64,000 bases of DNA from Spiribacter salilacus (GTDB taxonomy: Bacteria > Pseudomonadota > Gammaproteobacteria > Nitrococcales > Nitrococcaceae), in contig NZ_WJPP01000001.1 in NCBI RefSeq assembly GCF_009649225.1, forward strand, positions 186,001 to 250,000, read 5' to 3'. The notes below the pieces were generated by a model. It was given only the letters and a program-made list of their open reading frames with translations, was not told the origin of the DNA and ran no database searches. Below, piece by piece: positions 58,913 through 64,000 of this stretch. Each line of letters starts with the position of its first letter. Positions within the stretch are counted from its first letter, which is position 1. Position numbers and translations under genes: made by a program.

Positions 58913-60086
58913 ACCCATCATCGCAACTCGAGCTGAAGGTTTACGACGGCTGGAGGCTTTTTTACCGCATGCCAGTGGCACCTACCGCGACTACCGCAAT
59001 CACCTGAGTCATCCCGAGGGGCTACCGACCGTATCGAAGCTCTCCCCTTGGCTACGCCATCGCTTAATTACCGAGCAAGAAGTTATTGACGCTGTGGTTG
59101 ACGAACACGGCGTCAGGGCAGCAGAAAAATTCATCCAAGAAGTGCTCTGGCGAAGTTATTGGAAAGGGTTTCTTGAGCAACGCCCCTCGCTTTGGACAGA
59201 CTACCGGCGCGAGGAATTCGCGATACCGAGCAAACACACGGGCATCGAGTGCCTTGATGACTGGCAGCAGGAACTTGAAGCCGCCGGGTATCTCCATAAT
59301 CACGTCAGAATGTGGTTTGCCAGTATTTGGCAGTTCACCCTGGGTCGCTCTTGGCAGTCAGGAGCGGATCTGTTTTTAAGACATTTAATCGATGGAGACC
59401 CTGCTTCCAACACCCTATCGTGGCGCTGGGTAGGTGGCCGACAAACCAACGGAAAGATTTACTTGGCCACACCCGGCAATATTGCCAAACACACCAACGG
59501 CCAATACAAGCCCGCACAATTGGCCACAGACGTGAAACCGCCGGCGCCGCCTGAGTTACCCGTACGAATCCCGCTGCCGAGCACACCCGTTTGGCAGGTC
59601 ACTCCCAAAACTGCGCTTTTAATTCACGAAGAAGACCTTCATCCGGAGGGCCTTTTCGGCCATCCCCACTGGGCCAGCGTGGTTGCGCTTCAGTCCACGA
59701 GCTGGCGATCTGGGTTACCGGTATCCGATGTCGTCAATCAGTTTGTTGCTGAGGCGCTTAAAGATGCAGGCTCAAGAAATACCCCATCAGACAGCAATGA
59801 TGCTGCCTGCTATTTAGCCAGTGAATCCGGGTTTAACGCACTGCTTGCTCATCTACATAACGCGAAGATTACGCAATTGCTTACTCCGTGGGCGCCCTGT
59901 GGCCCTACCGCAGATGCCTTGGCAGCCCTTGAACCCCTGCTTAAAGAAAAAGGGGTTCAGCTAATTAGGGTGCCACGCGAGTGGGACCTTCAGTTATGGC
60001 CCCATGCCACCCATGGATTTTTTCGGTTTTTTAAAGCAGTACGCGCTCAACACCCTCTTTTTGAACCGACTCTACAAAACGAGTAG
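58899..60086 (+). CDS. Photolyase/cryptochrome-family protein with reversed domain order
   Basis: 395 residues from ATG 58899 ([18 protein letters not shown]). Residues 1-205 are the all-helical FAD-binding domain of photolyases: [70 protein letters not shown]. After a Pro-rich linker (about 211-235) comes an alpha/beta-looking region (about 238-395; [51 protein letters not shown]) that recalls the antenna domain normally found N-terminal. DNA repair or light sensing is likely; activity is unproven. Coupled to ogt. Confidence 0.8.
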   Translation: MSFSKPIIATRAEGLRRLEAFLPHASGTYRDYRNHLSHPEGLPTVSKLSPWLRHRLITEQEVIDAVVDEHGVRAAEKFIQEVLWRSYWKGFLEQRPSLWTDYRREEFAIPSKHTGIECLDDWQQELEAAGYLHNHVRMWFASIWQFTLGRSWQSGADLFLRHLIDGDPASNTLSWRWVGGRQTNGKIYLATPGNIAKHTNGQYKPAQLATDVKPPAPPELPVRIPLPSTPVWQVTPKTALLIHEEDLHPEGLFGHPHWASVVALQSTSWRSGLPVSDVVNQFVAEALKDAGSRNTPSDSNDAACYLASESGFNALLAHLHNAKITQLLTPWAPCGPTADALAALEPLLKEKGVQLIRVPREWDLQLWPHATHGFFRFFKAVRAQHPLFEPTLQNE

Positions 60087-63000
60087 ACCAATCCTTACCC
60101 AGCAAATGCTTAGCCATTTCGATCACAATGTAATCGGCCTCGATCCCGGTATCTTCTCCATAACGAGAGAGCCCCTGCAGGCATGCCGGGCAAGAGGTAA
60201 GCATTTTCACCTTCTCCTTTTCAACCACCGGTGAGCCGGTGAGTTCCTCAAGGCCGGTATTAATCTCCTCTTCCTTACGAAACCGCACCTGCGTAGCAAT
60301 ATCAGGGCGAGAAACCGCAAACGTACCGGCCTCTCCACAGCAGCGGTCGTTGAGCGCCACAGATTGCCCCATCAATGCAGAGGCAACCGACTCTCCAGAC
60401 TGAGTCTTCATGGGCGTGTGGCACGGCTCGTGGTAGAGATACTGCATACCTTCTACTCCGTTGAGCTGATACCCCTTCTCTAGCAGGTACTCATGAATAT
60501 CCAAAAGCCGGCAATCCGGAAAAATCTGTTGGAATTCATATTTTAAGAGCTGATCCATACAGGTGCCGCAAGACACAATGACCGTACGAATATCGAGGTA
60601 GTTAAGCGTATTTGCCACTCGGTGAAACAGAACCCGATTTTCGGTGGTGATCTGCTTACCCTTTTCAATATCACCTGATGAGGTCTGTGGGTAGCCACAA
60701 CACAAATAGCCTGGCGGCAATACGGTTCGTGCCCCGGCGTCATGCAGCATTGCTAACGTTGCTAGGCCAATTTGGCTAAAAAGGCGTTCTGAGCCACAGC
60801 CGGGAAAATAAAAAACGGCCTCTGAGCGCTCATCAGTGCGCTGCGGATTCGATAAAATTGGTACATAGCGTGAGTCTTCAGCACCAATCAATTGCCGCAT
60901 GGTTTGACGAGGCAATTCCGCTGGTAAGGGTTTACGGAGAAAATGCACCACTTGCGCCGGCACGCCAGAAAGATCACGTGTGGGCCGCGGCCGATGCTTA
61001 ATGGCCGAGTCTGGTACGCCACCCTTGGTACCCGCTAACCCAACCTGACGCGCAAGATGATGCCCAAGCCGCTGAGCCCCATACCCCCACTGCATCATGC
61101 CACGTCGCATCAGCTTAATTTGGCCTGAGTCAGTAATATTTAAAAACGCCATTGCCGCTTTTGAGGCCATGCTCTCACGGCGTTTGCCCTGTTTTTTCAG
61201 AGCATGACGCATCTTTATCGTGACCTCACCATAATCAATATTAACCGGGCATGGCGTTACACAGCGATGGCAGATAGTGCAGTGGTCTGCAATATCGTTC
61301 ATCTCTGCCCAATGCTGGAGCGACAGGCCACGCCGCGTTTGTTCTTCGTACAAAAAGGCTTCGATTAAAAGGTTGGTTCCTAAAATCTTATCTCGCGGTG
61401 AGTAGCGAAGATTGGCGCGTGGCACATGGGTGGTACACACCGGCTTACATTTGCCGCAGCGCAAACAATCTTTAATGTCTTCGTTCAGCTCCCCCAGCTC
61501 ACTTTGCTCTAAGATGAGGGCTTCTTCCTGCACTAACCGCAGCGATGGGGTATAGGCTGCTTCCAGATTAGCGCCTTCCAGCAACTTGCCACGATTAAAC
61601 CGACCTTCCGGATCGACTTGACTCTTATAGGTTGCAAACGCCTGACGTTGCGCTGGCTCTAAATACTGGAACTTCGTTAGTCCAATCCCGTGTTCGCCCG
61701 AAATCACCCCATCTAGGCTTTTGGCTAACGCCATGATTTGATCAACTAACTCATCGGCGCGTCTCATCATCGCGTAGTCATTAGAGTGCACAGGGATATT
61801 GGTATGCACATTGCCATCACCAGCATGCATATGAAGTGCAATAAAAAGCCGACGCGCTCGTAATTGCGTGTGAATGGCATTAAGCTTATTGCGAGCGGGT
61901 TCAAAATCACGACCATCGTAGATTTCGTTAAGCTTACGGGCCACCTCATCCCGGTAAGACACCCGCCGCTCTCGACGCAGCAGTTGGCTAAGAATCGCAG
62001 ATTCTTCGCCCTCAGCCGCCTTTAACAGCCCTTCCCAATCTTTTCTAACAGTCTGCAGGTGCGCCAAAGCGGCCTCACGCTTGCGCGCCAAAATGCTGCC
62101 GCCCTCGGTGCTAGTCGAAAGATCTTCGCGCGCGGCGTAATCAGACTTTGCCCTGAGCTCTGGCATTGGCCCTGAGATATAGTCTTGCGCGGCCTGAAGA
62201 ATTTCCAATTTGTTGCGCAACGACTCAACAATGTTAATGCGCTCAATACCCTCGCTGTAATCAGCGAGTCGATCCAGCGGAATAACCACATCCTCATTAA
62301 TTTTAAAAGCGTTGGTATGCGCGGCGATGGCTGCCGTGCGGGAACGGTCTGCCCAAAACGTACGCCGAGCCTCTGCCGAGGCTGCAATAAATCCATCGGC
62401 ATCTCGCGTACTCACTCGACCGACCATATCCTCAGCTGCCGCCTGACAGGCAATTTCATCGTCGCTTGCGATGTCCGCAAGGAGCAACATCCGTGGCTTT
62501 TCACCACGCTCGCCCTTTGGTGCGTAACCCACCGCGCGAATGTAGCGTTCATCCAAATGTTCAAGCCCCGCCAACTGCACAGCCGGGTTTGCCTCTAAGG
62601 TCTCAATGACCTCAACAATTGCAGGAACCGCCTGGTGCAAATCATTCCCGTAAAACTCCAGGCATACGGTGCGTATAAACTTTGGCATCACATGCAAAAT
62701 AAAACGCGCCGAGGTAATTAGCCCGTCACACCCTTCTTTTTGCACACCCGGCAATCCGCCGAGCACCTTGTCGGTGACATCTTTACCCAGCCCTATTTTG
62801 CGTAAACTTGCCCCGGGCAATGTGATGATGGTGGGCTCGCCAATGGATGTTTTGCCATCAGCGGCAAAACGAGATACCCGAAAGCGCACCGTTTCTTGAC
62901 AATGAATCTTGCCTAAATTGTGCTCTAGGCGTTCAACCTCCAGCCACTGCGCATCTGGGGTTACCATCCGCCAGCTAGCGAGATTATCGAGCGTTGTGCC

Positions 63001-63876
63001 CCAAAGAACCGCCTTTTTCCCGCCCGCGTTCATGGCAACATTGCCACCGATTGTGCTGGCGTCTCGCGAAGTTGGATCCACCGCAAACACAAGCCCAGCG
63101 CGATCAGCAACTTCTTCTACCCGTCGCGTGACCACACCGGCTTCAACGGCAATGGTAGGCACTGCACGCTCAACGCCCGGCAGTGCCGTCAGCTCAACGG
63201 CGCCAATTTTTTCTAGCTTTTCGGTATTAATCACCGCTGAGAAGTCATCTAATGGGACCGCGCCACCGGTATAACCCGTACCGCCACCCCGCGGAATGAC
63301 CGTTAGTTCAAGCTCTATTGCACTGGCCACCAAGGCCGCCATCTCCGCTTCTGAGTCGGGCGTGAGCACAACAAAAGGTAGCGCGACTCGCCAATCCGTG
63401 GCATCGGTTTGATGCGCAGCGCGGCTTAACCCGTCAAAGCAAATGTTGTGCGCGGCAGTATGCTGCGAGAATACCTTCAAGGCGCGTGCCCGTAGGGCTA
63501 GCACCTCGGTAAAACGCTGTTCAAACTGCTCAACAGCTAAGCGGCAGCCATTTGCCAGCGCTAAAGCTTGCTCATTGCCATCAGCCCGCTGGTCAATCTG
63601 CCCAAGACGGTGGCGCATCGCATCCGTCAGCGATCGCCGACGCTCAGAATTATTGAGAAGATCCTCTTGAATATAGGGATTGCGATCTACAACCCATAGA
63701 TCACCAAGCACCTCAAAAAGCATCCGCGCCGAAATACCGGTGCGGCGTTGCTCACGAAGCGTCTCAATGATTTTCCAACCCTCTTGCCCAAGATAGCGTT
63801 GAATGATTTCGCGATCAGACGAGGAGGTGTAGTTATAAGGGATCTCGCGGATACGAGGTGCAGCGGAAACAGACAT
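60031..63876 (-). CDS. DUF3683 / FAD / 4Fe-4S lactate dehydrogenase-like oxidoreductase
   Basis: 1281 residues in one chain: DUF3683 domain (about 1-140), FAD_binding_4 with [13 protein letters not shown] (about 193-205), FAD-linked oxidase C domain (about 450-760), two 4Fe-4S motifs ([16 protein letters not shown] and [15 protein letters not shown]), and two CCG domains (CCGYPQ and CCGEAG). The layout is GlcD and GlpC/GlcF fused, as in membrane-associated D-lactate or D-2-hydroxyacid dehydrogenases that feed the quinone pool. Substrate not certain. Overlaps the photolyase gene by 56 nt. GGAG lies 12 nt before the ATG. Confidence 0.9.
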   Translation of the reverse strand: MSVSAAPRIREIPYNYTSSSDREIIQRYLGQEGWKIIETLREQRRTGISARMLFEVLGDLWVVDRNPYIQEDLLNNSERRRSLTDAMRHRLGQIDQRADGNEQALALANGCRLAVEQFEQRFTEVLALRARALKVFSQHTAAHNICFDGLSRAAHQTDATDWRVALPFVVLTPDSEAEMAALVASAIELELTVIPRGGGTGYTGGAVPLDDFSAVINTEKLEKIGAVELTALPGVERAVPTIAVEAGVVTRRVEEVADRAGLVFAVDPTSRDASTIGGNVAMNAGGKKAVLWGTTLDNLASWRMVTPDAQWLEVERLEHNLGKIHCQETVRFRVSRFAADGKTSIGEPTIITLPGASLRKIGLGKDVTDKVLGGLPGVQKEGCDGLITSARFILHVMPKFIRTVCLEFYGNDLHQAVPAIVEVIETLEANPAVQLAGLEHLDERYIRAVGYAPKGERGEKPRMLLLADIASDDEIACQAAAEDMVGRVSTRDADGFIAASAEARRTFWADRSRTAAIAAHTNAFKINEDVVIPLDRLADYSEGIERINIVESLRNKLEILQAAQDYISGPMPELRAKSDYAAREDLSTSTEGGSILARKREAALAHLQTVRKDWEGLLKAAEGEESAILSQLLRRERRVSYRDEVARKLNEIYDGRDFEPARNKLNAIHTQLRARRLFIALHMHAGDGNVHTNIPVHSNDYAMMRRADELVDQIMALAKSLDGVISGEHGIGLTKFQYLEPAQRQAFATYKSQVDPEGRFNRGKLLEGANLEAAYTPSLRLVQEEALILEQSELGELNEDIKDCLRCGKCKPVCTTHVPRANLRYSPRDKILGTNLLIEAFLYEEQTRRGLSLQHWAEMNDIADHCTICHRCVTPCPVNIDYGEVTIKMRHALKKQGKRRESMASKAAMAFLNITDSGQIKLMRRGMMQWGYGAQRLGHHLARQVGLAGTKGGVPDSAIKHRPRPTRDLSGVPAQVVHFLRKPLPAELPRQTMRQLIGAEDSRYVPILSNPQRTDERSEAVFYFPGCGSERLFSQIGLATLAMLHDAGARTVLPPGYLCCGYPQTSSGDIEKGKQITTENRVLFHRVANTLNYLDIRTVIVSCGTCMDQLLKYEFQQIFPDCRLLDIHEYLLEKGYQLNGVEGMQYLYHEPCHTPMKTQSGESVASALMGQSVALNDRCCGEAGTFAVSRPDIATQVRFRKEEEINTGLEELTGSPVVEKEKVKMLTSCPACLQGLSRYGEDTGIEADYIVIEMAKHLLGKDWSTRFVESVQKEGVERVLL

Positions 63877-64000
63877 GATCGCCCAAAACTCCAGCGGAAA
63901 TTATGCCCCCTATGATACGGAACTTAGGTCGCGAATACTTACGATGCTGTCCTCCATCGACGGAATATGAAAAAATAATGCTTGGTTAAAGGATTAAGTA

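Noticed and set aside
62022-62598. Open frames of 126 and 137 codons overlapping the DUF3683 gene
   Set aside because: Both are shadows of a 1281-residue coding sequence with continuous domain motifs.

Overview
The window is chromosomal DNA from a gammaproteobacterium with a compact genome and roughly mid-50s percent GC by eye. The evidence is the conserved gene order yceD-rpmF-plsX-fabH-fabD-fabG-acpP-fabF-pabC-mltG-tmk-holB-tatD, the uvrC-pgsA-glyW-cysT-leuZ block, the fabA/fabB pair, and an RNase E whose catalytic and zinc residues keep E. coli numbering. An inserted sppA before maf recalls the Pseudomonas order, but the PilZ gene and a HAD phosphatase found there are missing. A lone phasin, ATP-dependent PEP carboxykinase, class I aldolase and a photolyase-family protein would suit a surface-water heterotroph. 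I would not go below class level. I see no phage, insertion sequence, integron or CRISPR array.

Layout. 1-1906 is the 5' part of rne on the minus strand, with a long leader. 2334-6572 holds a dimethylglycine-dehydrogenase-like flavoenzyme convergent with ETF:quinone oxidoreductase, placed between rne and rluC, which are usually neighbours. 6628-9054 is rluC, sppA and maf. 9169-19510 is the ribosomal protein / phospholipid / fatty acid / cell wall / nucleotide operon. 19493-22431 (minus) is traB, a short-chain dehydrogenase and a D-2-hydroxyacid dehydrogenase. 22432-22774 is a regulatory gap with a cluster of DnaA boxes. Then come dusB, a rhomboid protease, class I aldolase, degQ and prfC. 28478-32554 is ycgN-dxs-fabA-fabB. 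32557-35308 (minus) is three tRNAs, pgsA and uvrC. 35356-43257 is a RibD-like reductase, fumC, purB, a Nudix hydrolase, rlmD, an exonuclease, cysM and trmO. 43244-46414 is a large MscS channel, a phasin and a DUF2189 membrane protein. 46418-51908 is an RND efflux pair, an AEC transporter and fxsA. 51989-63876 is an MltB-like transglycosylase, pckA, a small membrane protein, an FkbM methyltransferase, an MgtC/DUF4010 protein, an M42 peptidase, ogt, a photolyase-related protein and a 1281-residue FAD/Fe-S oxidoreductase.

How the genes work together. The fab cluster together with plsX, fabA, fabB and pgsA supplies saturated and unsaturated acyl chains and phospholipids. rpmF, tmk, holB, rlmD, trmO, dusB and prfC serve replication and translation. 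The flavoenzyme at 2334 and ETF-QO plausibly form one route of methylamine electrons into the quinone pool.

The most interesting signals are architectural. Ten of eleven convergent CDS pairs overlap at their 3' ends. Several monocistronic starts have a TANAAT hexamer exactly 6 nt before the ATG and no Shine-Dalgarno, which is the pattern of leaderless mRNAs. A photolyase-family protein has its FAD domain first and an alpha/beta domain second, the reverse of normal. An AEC transporter seems to start at CTG. A DnaA-box cluster lies upstream of dusB, an operator-like palindrome overlaps the pckA promoter, and a pair of direct repeats overlaps the phasin promoter.
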